From Roseivirga sp. UBA7431 (GTDB lineage Bacteria > Bacteroidota > Bacteroidia > Cytophagales > Cyclobacteriaceae): 20,304 nucleotides of DNA. The stretch is from positions 1 through 20,304 of the forward strand of contig DLQN01000108.1 in the NCBI GenBank assembly GCA_002477595.1, given 5' to 3'. Under the pieces are notes generated by a model, which made no database searches, was not told the origin of the DNA, and saw only the letters and a program-made list of their open reading frames with translations. The position numbers were made by a program, and so were the translations under genes. The first letter of the stretch is position 1. Each line of letters starts with the position of its first letter. Below, in pieces: positions 1 to 7,258 of this stretch.

Positions 1-62
1 GACTCGAACCTAGGACCCTCTGATTAACTGTCAGATGCTCTAACCAACTGAGCTAAGGAGGA
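1..62 (-). tRNA. tRNA-Asn (GTT), 3' end cut off by window edge
   Basis: The reverse strand folds as positions 1-61 of a tRNA. The 5' acceptor strand TCCTCCT is at 62-56 and T8-A9 at 55-54. The D arm GCTC/GAGC has the AGTTGGTTA loop. The five-pair anticodon stem TCTGA/TCAGA encloses the loop CAGTTAA, and the T loop TTCGAGT follows. The 3' acceptor strand lies beyond base 1. The anticodon GTT at 28-26 predicts asparagine. One thing is odd: base 33, just 5' of the anticodon, is A (complement of t29) where almost all tRNAs carry U. The gene may therefore be a variant, a decaying copy, or contain a sequencing error. Confidence 0.9.
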
Positions 63-74
63 GTTTCATTGCAA

Positions 75-92
75 CAAAACAATGCTGTTTTG
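75..92 (-). other. Hairpin in the tRNA leader
   Basis: A perfect 7-bp inverted repeat, CAAAACA/TGTTTTG, encloses a 4-base loop. It sits between the predicted transcription start and the mature tRNA 5' end, so it would be part of the precursor leader removed by RNase P. It lacks the long U tract and GC-rich stem of a terminator. Confidence 0.4.
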
Positions 93-98
93 CGTGTG

Positions 99-128
99 CA
101 AATATAATTAATATTTTAAGTTAGACAA
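99..128 (-). promoter_or_regulatory. Bacteroidetes-type promoter of the tRNA
   Basis: On the minus strand TATATTTG (106-99) matches the Bacteroidetes -7 box TAnnTTTG exactly. A TTG (128-126) lies 19 bases upstream, in the place of the -33 element. Transcription would start near base 93, giving a leader of about 30 bases before the tRNA 5' end at 62. The match and spacing are seen directly; promoter activity is inferred. I found no equally good match in front of the protein genes. Confidence 0.6.
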
Positions 129-179
129 CTGGTGTGAATTATTTTTTTAAAAAGAAAACACCTTAAACAAGGGCCTAAA

Positions 180-213
180 AAAACCTTGACAATCAAATAA
201 TTGTCAAGGTTTT
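180..213. terminator. Terminator-like hairpin, possibly bidirectional
   Basis: A perfect 14-bp inverted repeat (left arm 180-193, right arm 200-213) encloses the 6-base loop CAAATA. The arms begin with AAAA and end with TTTT, so a U tract would follow the stem in either direction. No intact gene ends beside it: the tRNA runs away to the left and the GH16 operon has its own terminator at 1131-1152. It may be left over from a lost gene or serve as a fail-safe site. Confidence 0.5.
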
Positions 214-230
214 AAAATTTATACCGTGTG

Positions 231-260
231 TACTTGGTCGGGATGACAGTACGAATGACC
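231..260. repeat. Possible short dispersed repeat fragment
   Basis: The stretch around TCGGGATGACAG (and GGTCATT on the other strand) resembles the short GTCATTCCGA-like intergenic repeats that I recall from flavobacterial chromosomes, often next to terminators. Only one copy is visible here, so its repetitive nature rests on memory and not on this window. Confidence 0.2.
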
Positions 261-402
261 ATTTTAACCATCCCTTTATTTATAAGGTTTAAGGAAGTTC
301 CATTTTTTAGAACTCACCTAATCACTCAACTTTTTAAAAGTACTTTTTGATAGTGATTGATAATATACATGCACTAAAAAGCTATTACATGTGTGTTATA
401 AA

Positions 403-643
403 TCAATATGAATTTACACAAATTATATGATTAAGCGAAGTTAAATCTAACCAATTTATGTACTTCTCAACAACCTCCAATTGGATACCTGAATACTCAG
501 AAAACTCTTGTATTGTAATGAATTGATGAGGTTCTCTACCTAAATGAATTCTAAATCATGAATTAACTTACGTCCATAGCGTTCACTAGGTCCTGTGATA
601 CGTTGAATGTCCTTTGGTTTATACAGGCTCTCTTTTGATTCAT
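403..643 (-). pseudogene. Frameshifted relic of a small putative DNA-binding protein
   Basis: Reading leftwards from an ATG at 643-641, the minus strand gives MNQK, then in the next frame ESLYKPKDIQRITGPSERYG and RKLIHDLEF. After a second frame change near 540-545 it gives HLGREPHQFITIQEFSEYSG, then IQLEVVEKYINW, ending at TGA 405-403. Joined, the three pieces form one protein of about 75 residues. It resembles the short Bacteroidetes proteins with a KPKDIQRITGKSERYGRKL-type start, which I recall as putative helix-turn-helix DNA-binding proteins. Two frameshifts in so short a gene indicate a decayed copy. That the pieces join in order is seen directly. The family assignment is from memory and no exact function can be given. 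Confidence 0.6.
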
Positions 644-1119
644 GATACTTTATGTATGCTGTCTATACATAAAACATACTTTATTGTTATATGATGATGG
701 TGATGATGCGTTGTTAAAATGTTGACAACCCGATAGGGTTATAAACTTCTTTCATACTAATCCCTGTTTTCAATTTACTGATTTCTATTTTCAATTTGAT
801 TATTAGTTTTTCATAGGCCATTATGGTTGCCACTGTTGAGCAATGGCTTGTTGAGAATTGCTGGTCTGTAAAATATTGACAGTCTTCTTTATTGAGACGT
901 ACTCTGGTATTCTTTTATAAGAAATACTGCTCATCCAAGTGAGTTGCCCCCCTCTTAAAGTAATGGTAGAACTCTTGATTATTATTAAAATATTTGGCAA
1001 CATTTCAACCATGTTTTTTAACAGACAAACTATTAATTAATCCTTAATATTTCTTAGGGAGAACTAATTAGAATCAATTGCGGGCTTTTTAAATCATATT
1101 CATTACGATTTGAGTCTTT
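644..1119. other. Intergenic DNA with no further supported gene
   Basis: Apart from the two tiny ORFs at 714-1012, I see only AT-rich sequence and a short run of ATGATGATGGTGATGATG at 691-708. No RNA gene, insertion-sequence ends or attachment-site repeat is apparent. Together with 214-402, which is equally empty except for the possible repeat fragment, this looks like a decayed boundary between the tRNA and the polysaccharide operon. Confidence 0.5.
714..1012 (-). other. Two overlapping tiny ORFs of unknown nature
   Basis: A 63-codon ORF (1012-821) is followed by a 35-codon ORF (821-714). The TAA of the first and the ATG of the second share bases as TAATG at 823-819. The first is ordinary in composition, with LRGGQLTWMSSISYKRIPEY near its middle. 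The second is short, lysine-rich and amphipathic (MAYEKLIIKLKIEISKLKTG). I recognise neither. They could be a coupled pair of small genes or, given the decayed gene at 403-643, pieces of a broken gene whose frame was lost at the overlap. No ribosome-binding site decides the matter. Confidence 0.25.
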
Positions 1120-1152
1120 AAAAATTCAAAAAAGCGGGGCTATCCCCGCTTT
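1120..1152 (-). terminator. Rho-independent terminator of the susC-susD-GH16 operon
   Basis: On the minus strand AAAGCGGGG and CCCCGCTTT (1152-1144 and 1139-1131) form a 9-bp stem around a 4-base loop. A T-rich stretch follows, with six Ts in a row at 1133-1128. It begins about 63 bases after the GH16 stop codon and is well placed to end the operon. Confidence 0.85.
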
Positions 1153-1215
1153 CAAACAACAAACCAAACTAATTCAACTATAAAAATCAAGACATTGCTA
1201 CTGATCGAATTAACT

Positions 1216-2109
1216 TTACAATTGTAACTTCTTATAGATTTCTATATAATCTATTTTTAAATAATTGGGCCAAATGGTATTGCCTTCAGAAGATTTTGTT
1301 GAAACTCCATTATTAAGTACTAAATACATATCTTCATTTGGCCAATTACTGACATCACTGGCTTTTATTGTATTTACCTTATCCCCATCAATAAAAAAAT
1401 TTGCTTCGGTTTCCGTCCATTCAAAACCATACACATGCCATTCTTCACAATTGTATTGAATGTCAAAATAGTTAATCCATGAGGTATGCCATTCAATATC
1501 AGGCCAACTTCCAACTGCTAAATGAGCCCCCATAATATCAGATTTGTCGTCCTTCTGTCCAAAGTATTCAAACATGTCCCATTCTGGACCCCAAATAAGG
1601 TCTTCTGCAATTAACCAGAGAGCCGGCCATACTTTTTTACCGGAAGGGAACTTAGCCTTGATTTCAATATACCCCTTGTTTAAATGAACTTTGTGCATGG
1701 ACATAATCCAACCACTTGTGTAATCATAATTCCCATTGGGATTTGCTCCCATATAATTGCGTTTTTGATTGCGTAAAACTAAGGCTCCTTCCTCCAAATA
1801 CACATCCTCATTTGTGATATATCCCGCATAATCATCATTAAGCAAATGGTCTCCTTTAGCTCCAGGAACAAGGTCTCCAGTGTTAGCATCCCTCAAACTT
1901 CCTACGGTCCAATAATCCGTATTGATAGCTTCAGCTTCAAAATCATCTTCCCACATTTTTTCATATCCGTTAAGAGGATTTACAATTATGCTGTCATCAT
2001 CAGACTTATTATTACCTGGGTCTTGTACTGAACTTTTGCTACATGACATTAAAACAAACAAAACAAGTATGTTAAGAGCACTCATTCTCTGGACAATTAA
2101 CCACCCCAC
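1216..2109 (-). CDS. GH16-family endo-glycosidase, lipoprotein
   Basis: Predicted to be a retaining glycoside hydrolase of family GH16 that cuts beta-linked polysaccharide chains at the cell envelope. The catalytic signature is E176-W-D178-M-F-E181, with the two glutamates as nucleophile and acid/base. The extra residue between D and the second E is the bulged form found in laminarinases and in agar- and carrageenan-type enzymes, not the lichenase form. Other family marks are WPALWL at 161-166, the EWHVYGFEWT strand near 223-232 and the closing IDYIEIYK. A signal peptide with lipobox L-M-S-C23 predicts a lipoprotein. The 297-residue length suits a bare GH16 domain with no added binding module. 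The start shown is GTG and overlaps susD by 13 bases; an ATG at 2085 would give 289 residues but a signal with no positive charge at its start. Substrate is not determined. Confidence 0.88.
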   Translation of the reverse strand: MGWLIVQRMSALNILVLFVLMSCSKSSVQDPGNNKSDDDSIIVNPLNGYEKMWEDDFEAEAINTDYWTVGSLRDANTGDLVPGAKGDHLLNDDYAGYITNEDVYLEEGALVLRNQKRNYMGANPNGNYDYTSGWIMSMHKVHLNKGYIEIKAKFPSGKKVWPALWLIAEDLIWGPEWDMFEYFGQKDDKSDIMGAHLAVGSWPDIEWHTSWINYFDIQYNCEEWHVYGFEWTETEANFFIDGDKVNTIKASDVSNWPNEDMYLVLNNGVSTKSSEGNTIWPNYLKIDYIEIYKKLQL

Positions 2110-3659
2110 TCAGTATGTTGAATTAAACTGCTATTAGCATCAATTTCACTCTGAGGTATTGGCCATTTATAGTGCTTACCTGGATCAAAAATTCTATCCC
2201 CTACATTAGGGTACTCAAGGTCAATTATATCTTGCTTTTCCATCATATACTTGGCGTATACTTCTTCTAATTCCTCCCAACGCATGAGGTCAAAATACCT
2301 CAACCCTTCAAAAGGGGTTTCTATCCTTCTCTCATGTTTGACAATATCTAATAATTCCTCTTGTGAAAGACCGGTTCCTTCAACCGCAGCTACTAAAGGC
2401 ATTCCTACTCTTGCTCTTAATTGGTCTACCAATCCAGTAACATCAGATTCCGTAAAGCTACCGCTCATCAACAAAGCCTCTGCTCTCATTAATAAAACAT
2501 GGGCATATCTGATAACGTAAAAATCTTGTGAACTATGGAATGCATCCTGGTCCCAATCGAGTTCATCATTGGTCCATTTTCTCATGTAAGCCTGATTATC
2601 CTCAGATTTATTCCCATTTCTAAAAGTATCACCATGCGTAATTATTGCACCAGATAATCTAGGGTCTCTATTATCTGATAGTATCGATGAATCATCACTA
2701 TCACTTAATTCAGACTCCCCATAGGGCAATCCATCTGTCATATAATATTCCTGAACCAAATCTGGAAGCACTCTTTGATAATCCAATATCCCCCAATTCC
2801 CTCCTATACTAGACGAGTTATCCTGTAGTCTATCAAATTGAATTGACCAAATTACCTCATTGTTTTGTTCATTGACAATTTCAAATAAATCTTCATAATC
2901 CGGAAACAACGAATAGACGCCCAAATCAATTACTTCTTGAGAGTATTCAGCTGCCTTTTCGTAAGTGCCTCCATAACCTGCGTGGAACAAGTTTATTCTG
3001 GCCAATGTCCCCAAAGCAGCACCCCGAGTTAATCTACCCCAATCATTTGAAATAGGAAGGTCTTCATAAACGGACTCTAAATCTGAGATTATAAAAGCTA
3101 CTGTCTTTTCTCTTGTGCTTTTAGGAACATTAGCTTCTGTTACATTTTGAATTTCAGTAATAAGGGGGACATCTTTCCACAGAATTGCCAAGATATTATA
3201 TAATGAAGCTCTAATTACAGATGCCTCTGCTATTATCTGTTTTGCCGTTGCCTCATCTATATTTGTGGCATCCATCTCGCCCACTTTTTGAATAACAGTA
3301 TTGGCTCTGGTAATGCCTACATAAAGCGCTTTCCATGTATCATTAACCATCCAAGATTCTGCTGTATGAATGCCTTGGGCAATATCTCCTCCGGCCATCC
3401 ATTGCCAAGTAGTATAACCATTATCACTCATGAAATCCCAACGCACACTTCCTCCTTCGTAAGGACTTGAATCGTATATCCATTTAGATTGTAAAGCACT
3501 ATACGCTCCCATTAATCCGAGGGTTGCATCAGATTCTGTTGTCCAAAAATTATCATTCGCCAGTGAAGACAGTGATTCTCTTTCAAGAAAATCTTCTGAA
3601 CAACCTGTATTGAACAGTACTATCATTACTAGTATTAGCTTATATATTGTTTTTTTCAT
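2097..3659 (-). CDS. susD: SusD/RagB-family glycan-binding outer-membrane lipoprotein
   Basis: This is the surface lid protein that binds oligosaccharide and closes over the SusC barrel. The ATG at 3659 begins MKKTIYKLILVMIVLFNTGC, a lipoprotein signal with C20 as the modified residue, followed by SEDFLE as in most SusD proteins. An upstream TTG at 3665 would add only two residues. Family hallmarks are the RYAHVLLMRAEALLMSG helix near residue 384, the HERRIETPFEGLRYFDLMRW block near 442-461, and the C-terminal WPIPQSEIDAN. The length of 520 residues is normal. The gene lies 18 bases after susC, and its stop lies inside the start region of GH16, so the three are almost certainly one transcript with likely translational coupling. 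The symbol denotes the family; the substrate is unknown. Confidence 0.95.
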   Translation of the reverse strand: MKKTIYKLILVMIVLFNTGCSEDFLERESLSSLANDNFWTTESDATLGLMGAYSALQSKWIYDSSPYEGGSVRWDFMSDNGYTTWQWMAGGDIAQGIHTAESWMVNDTWKALYVGITRANTVIQKVGEMDATNIDEATAKQIIAEASVIRASLYNILAILWKDVPLITEIQNVTEANVPKSTREKTVAFIISDLESVYEDLPISNDWGRLTRGAALGTLARINLFHAGYGGTYEKAAEYSQEVIDLGVYSLFPDYEDLFEIVNEQNNEVIWSIQFDRLQDNSSSIGGNWGILDYQRVLPDLVQEYYMTDGLPYGESELSDSDDSSILSDNRDPRLSGAIITHGDTFRNGNKSEDNQAYMRKWTNDELDWDQDAFHSSQDFYVIRYAHVLLMRAEALLMSGSFTESDVTGLVDQLRARVGMPLVAAVEGTGLSQEELLDIVKHERRIETPFEGLRYFDLMRWEELEEVYAKYMMEKQDIIDLEYPNVGDRIFDPGKHYKWPIPQSEIDANSSLIQHTEWGG

Positions 3660-3677
3660 TTTCAATTCTTTTAAATA

Positions 3678-6600
3678 TTAAAAAGTTATATTCAAACCAA
3701 AGGAAATTACCTTAGCTCCTGGGTATTGACGGTTTCTATCATCACCTGTAGCTCTTTCGGGGTCATAGTCTTCTTCTGAAGTAAATGTTAGTAGATTATA
3801 TCCAGAGAAATAGACTCTAAGCGACTCTGCAAATATTTTATCCATTACAGATTTTGGAAGTGAATAGCCTATATTTAAATTCTTTAACCTTAAATAAGAG
3901 GCATCGCGTAAATAGAATGAAGAAAATTGAGAATTATTTGCCTCATTTCCTAGCCTTGGGAATCTAGCATCTGTATTATCTACTGACCAATAATCTAAAA
4001 TATCTCTAGTAAAATTGCCAGTATTCTCTGTGTTGTACCAGTAAAATCTATCTATTCCTTCTATCCCCTGAAAAAAGGCACTGAGGTCAAAACCCTTGTA
4101 TTGGGCAGAGACATTAAAAGCGTAGTTGAACTTAGGAAATGGGTTACCTATTATTTGTCTATCATCTCCATTAATAAATCCATCTCCATCTAAATCTTCA
4201 TATTTCAAATCTCCTGGAGCCAAATTTGCATCATTTATTCCATGCTCTGTAACCTCTTCTGGAGTTTGATAAATACCTAATGATTTTAATGCATAATAGG
4301 CGCCAATTGGCTCACCTTCCATATTAATGGTATTCCCAGATATCCAATCTTCAAGTCCATCGATATCTACAATTTTATTTTTAACCTGAGATACATTAAA
4401 ATTTGCAGAATAATTAAACTCACCAATGCTATTGTTATAGGTTATGTTGGCCTCCCAACCCTTATTGCTAATTTTTCCAACATTTTGAAATGGTCCTTCA
4501 CTTGCCCCAAGTGTACTTGGAATTGGCAATCTTACGATACAGTCTTCGCAGTCTTTCTCAAAATAGTCTAGGTTAATCTGTACTTTATTACTAAACAATC
4601 CCAAATCTAGACCTACATTGGTCAATACAGAGGTCTCCCACGTTAAATCTGAATTTACTAATTCGGTAACTGCAACACCTCCTACTTCTGAACCGTTAAT
4701 GATATAATTTTGGCCCGTGCTAAGTGTTTGTGCGAATGGGTAATTATTATTAAAATCTTGATTTCCTAATTTACCCCAACTACCGCGAAGTTTAGCATAG
4801 GTTAAGGTTTTAGAATCGGGTACAAACTCCTCTTCAGTTATATTCCAACCGGCTGAAAATGATGGAAACACACCATAGCGATTATCTTTGGAGAATCTAG
4901 AAGAGCCATCTCGTCTTACGTTTGCTTCAAATAAATATTTGCCCTTATAATCATAGTTTAGTCTTCCAAACAATGACTGGATGGCAAACTCTGAAGCCCA
5001 TCCTGAAAAATCGGAGTTAGTTACTCCTGCATCCAACTCAAAAAGTTCATTATTTGCGAAGTCCTGAGCTGTAACACTCATAAAATCTGTTCTTTCAAAT
5101 TGTGAGCTTTGACCCAGTAAGACTTTAAAATTATGTTCTCCTAAGCTCTTGTTGTACTTTAGCACATTATTAAATACCGTACGAACGAATTTGTTATCAT
5201 TATTTAACAGAGAGTTTATTACATTGTTATTACTTACCAAACCTCCATTAATATCAAAATGCTCGTAAGTTGGAATAAATTTGGTTCTTGCACTATTATT
5301 AAAAACCCCGCCTAAAGTGGATTTAAAGGTCAACCCTTCAATTAATTGAAGCTCTGCATATACTTGTCCTTCTACTCTATACCTCTCTGTAAAGTCTTTA
5401 CCTGTTTGAGATATCCATTCAATATTTCTAATAGCATTATCATCAGTTCCTCGACCATCTAAGAAACCCCATTCACCATTGGAAAGTTGAACAGGCACAG
5501 TAGGTCTAGTAAATCTTCTAATACTGTAATTAAGTCCGTTGTCCCCTGAACCACTGGCTGGAAAAAGCGCTGTTTCTATTTGTTTACTTCTATAGCCGTA
5601 AACGTTCATTCCTGTTTTAAAATTCTTTGAGACATTAACATCTATATTGGTTCTGAAGTTTGTACGGTCAAATGAGGTCCCCTTCAAAATTCCATCTTGA
5701 TTAAGGTGTTCCATGGATACAGAATAACTTACCTTATTTGAACCTCCTCTAACGGCAACATAATGCTTTTGCATTGGAGCCGTTCTAAAAGCAACATCGA
5801 ACCAATCTGTATTTGCCCATAAATCTGGTTGTGACCCATCTCTCATCGCTTGAATATCGGCATCTGAATAAACTGCTTGTCCGCCATTGCCTATTGACCA
5901 TTCATTTCTAATCCTTGCATAATCCCAAGAATCTAGAAAATCTGGTTCAACAATTGGGCTCTGAAATGACGTACTCGTGCTGAAAGAAACTTGCGGAGCG
6001 CTTTCTCCGCCTCTTTTTGTAGTTATGAGAACAACCCCATTGGCTGCACGGACACCGTATATTGCTGCTGAAGCTGCATCTTTTAGCACGGTTACAGATG
6101 CAATATCTTCTGCAGGTATTTGACTAATGGTGCTTTCTATACCATCAACCAATATTAGAGGGTTATTACCTCCCGTTATGGAACCTATTCCCCTTATTCG
6201 AATTTGGGGGTCATCTGCTCCAGGCTGTTGGCTAAAATTACTGACCACAACACCTGGTAACCTCCCCTGAATCAATGCTCCAGTACTTGGTACAGGCACA
6301 TTAGTTAATTCCCTACCTTTTATGCTAGCCACAGCTCCAGTTAAGTTTTCTTTTTTCTGTTTGCCGTAGCCAACTACTACCACATCATCTAACTGGGAAA
6401 CATCATCTTCAAGAATTATATTCAATGGATTATTATTGACTATTTGTATCTCCTGACTCTTATATCCAACATAAGTAATCTGTAGTGTAGCACCGGTGTT
6501 AACAACAATTCTAAATTCACCATCAAAATCTGTTTGTAAACCATTTTTTGTTCCTTTTTCTACAACACTAGCACCAGGCAGTGGCAAACCGCTATATGAG

Positions 6601-6761
6601 CTTACCTTTCCTGTAATTTCTAGTTTTGATCTCTGGGACCAAGAAGCAAATATTCCCGCCACTAGAAATAGAGCTACTAAAACCAATTTTGGTTTTTTTC
6701 TATTCCTTAGCAGAAACAACCCATTTTGCTCAATTGGTATTTCATGTAATTTGTTAGTCAT
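3678..6761 (-). CDS. susC: SusC/RagA-family TonB-dependent outer-membrane porter
   Basis: Imports oligosaccharides across the outer membrane using energy from TonB, in a complex with SusD. The 1027-residue product has 25 hydrophilic residues, a signal segment ending near SWSQ43, and a carboxypeptidase-regulatory-like beta-sandwich at about 47-118. The DDVVVVGYGKQKKENLTGAV motif at 125-144 leads into the plug, with LVDGIE and VLKDAASAAIYGVRAANGVV. The 22-strand barrel follows and ends in aromatic FGLNITF. There is no additional N-terminal STN signalling domain, so it probably does not itself signal to an anti-sigma factor. The barrel carries an unusual C-E-D-C pair encoded near 4536-4550. It is the first gene of the PUL operon; 239 bases separate it from the giant lectin gene. 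Confidence 0.96.
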   Translation of the reverse strand: MTNKLHEIPIEQNGLFLLRNRKKPKLVLVALFLVAGIFASWSQRSKLEITGKVSSYSGLPLPGASVVEKGTKNGLQTDFDGEFRIVVNTGATLQITYVGYKSQEIQIVNNNPLNIILEDDVSQLDDVVVVGYGKQKKENLTGAVASIKGRELTNVPVPSTGALIQGRLPGVVVSNFSQQPGADDPQIRIRGIGSITGGNNPLILVDGIESTISQIPAEDIASVTVLKDAASAAIYGVRAANGVVLITTKRGGESAPQVSFSTSTSFQSPIVEPDFLDSWDYARIRNEWSIGNGGQAVYSDADIQAMRDGSQPDLWANTDWFDVAFRTAPMQKHYVAVRGGSNKVSYSVSMEHLNQDGILKGTSFDRTNFRTNIDVNVSKNFKTGMNVYGYRSKQIETALFPASGSGDNGLNYSIRRFTRPTVPVQLSNGEWGFLDGRGTDDNAIRNIEWISQTGKDFTERYRVEGQVYAELQLIEGLTFKSTLGGVFNNSARTKFIPTYEHFDINGGLVSNNNVINSLLNNDNKFVRTVFNNVLKYNKSLGEHNFKVLLGQSSQFERTDFMSVTAQDFANNELFELDAGVTNSDFSGWASEFAIQSLFGRLNYDYKGKYLFEANVRRDGSSRFSKDNRYGVFPSFSAGWNITEEEFVPDSKTLTYAKLRGSWGKLGNQDFNNNYPFAQTLSTGQNYIINGSEVGGVAVTELVNSDLTWETSVLTNVGLDLGLFSNKVQINLDYFEKDCEDCIVRLPIPSTLGASEGPFQNVGKISNKGWEANITYNNSIGEFNYSANFNVSQVKNKIVDIDGLEDWISGNTINMEGEPIGAYYALKSLGIYQTPEEVTEHGINDANLAPGDLKYEDLDGDGFINGDDRQIIGNPFPKFNYAFNVSAQYKGFDLSAFFQGIEGIDRFYWYNTENTGNFTRDILDYWSVDNTDARFPRLGNEANNSQFSSFYLRDASYLRLKNLNIGYSLPKSVMDKIFAESLRVYFSGYNLLTFTSEEDYDPERATGDDRNRQYPGAKVISFGLNITF

Positions 6762-7000
6762 AATTTAATTTAATTTTAGTTTATATAATAAAGAGCGGTA
6801 TAAATCCTAAAAGACCGAGGGAGCTATTATTCATGTGGAGGGTGGTATTGTTCTTTTTGGAAATAAAACCCCTATATTTCCTGAGTTAATACCTTTTTTT
6901 TGTACTTTGAAGGCAGGCAATTAAATTGTTTCAAATGATTCCCTACTATTTAGTGTCATTGAAACCAACCTCATAAGCTATATAACTAAGCTTATAAGCT
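6762..7000 (-). promoter_or_regulatory. Gap upstream of susC, probable promoter region
   Basis: This 239-base AT-rich gap holds an inverted repeat, GGAAATA-(9 bases)-TATTTCC, at 6859-6881. It also holds a weaker ATAAGCT/AGCTTAT pair at 6973-6995 just after the lectin gene stop. Neither has a T tract on the minus strand, so neither looks like a terminator. The first is a possible operator about 100 bases before the susC start. I found no exact TAnnTTTG promoter box, so the actual start of transcription is unknown and read-through from the lectin gene is possible. Confidence 0.35.
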
Positions 7001-7258
7001 TCATTTTAATAAGATTCTACGTATATATTGTTGTTCTCCTATAGTAACTTTTAGAAAGAACATGCCATTATCCAAGTAATTATGTAAATCTTCAATCTTA
7101 TATATGAAACGACCGGATTCTGCAACTTCTTCACGTTCAAACAATACCCTGCCTAAAACATCTATACCTTGTATCAACACATTCCCTTTGGTCTCTATGG
7201 CCACAAAAAGTGTTAATTCTCCTTCTGTAGGATTTGGGAATACTTTAAACACGTCATG
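7001..7258 (-). other. T9SS C-terminal sorting domain
   Basis: Residues 2476-2560 show the type A pattern of Bacteroidetes secretion tails: a proline strand VFPNPTEGELTL, a central IDVLGR turn, a NGMFFLKV strand, and a short basic ending RRILLK. Type IX cargo carries this domain, which is normally cleaved or coupled to surface lipopolysaccharide. It is the main evidence that the lectin protein reaches the cell exterior. Confidence 0.92.

Noticed and set aside
691..708. ATGATG/GATGATG repeat as a CRISPR or microsatellite feature
   Set aside because: Only a few imperfect trinucleotides, with no spacers or regular period.
1..1215. tRNA as the attachment site of a genomic island covering the window
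   Set aside because: The 3' end of the tRNA, where integrases normally recombine, lies outside on the left, while the operons lie on the 5' side. No integrase or direct repeat is visible.
1216..2109. Naming the GH16 enzyme as laminarinase, agarase or porphyranase
   Set aside because: The catalytic motif shows family and bulge type only; subfamily-determining loops cannot be read reliably without alignment.
6973..6995. Inverted repeat as terminator of the lectin gene
   Set aside because: AT-rich 7-bp stem with no following T run on the minus strand; too weak to call.
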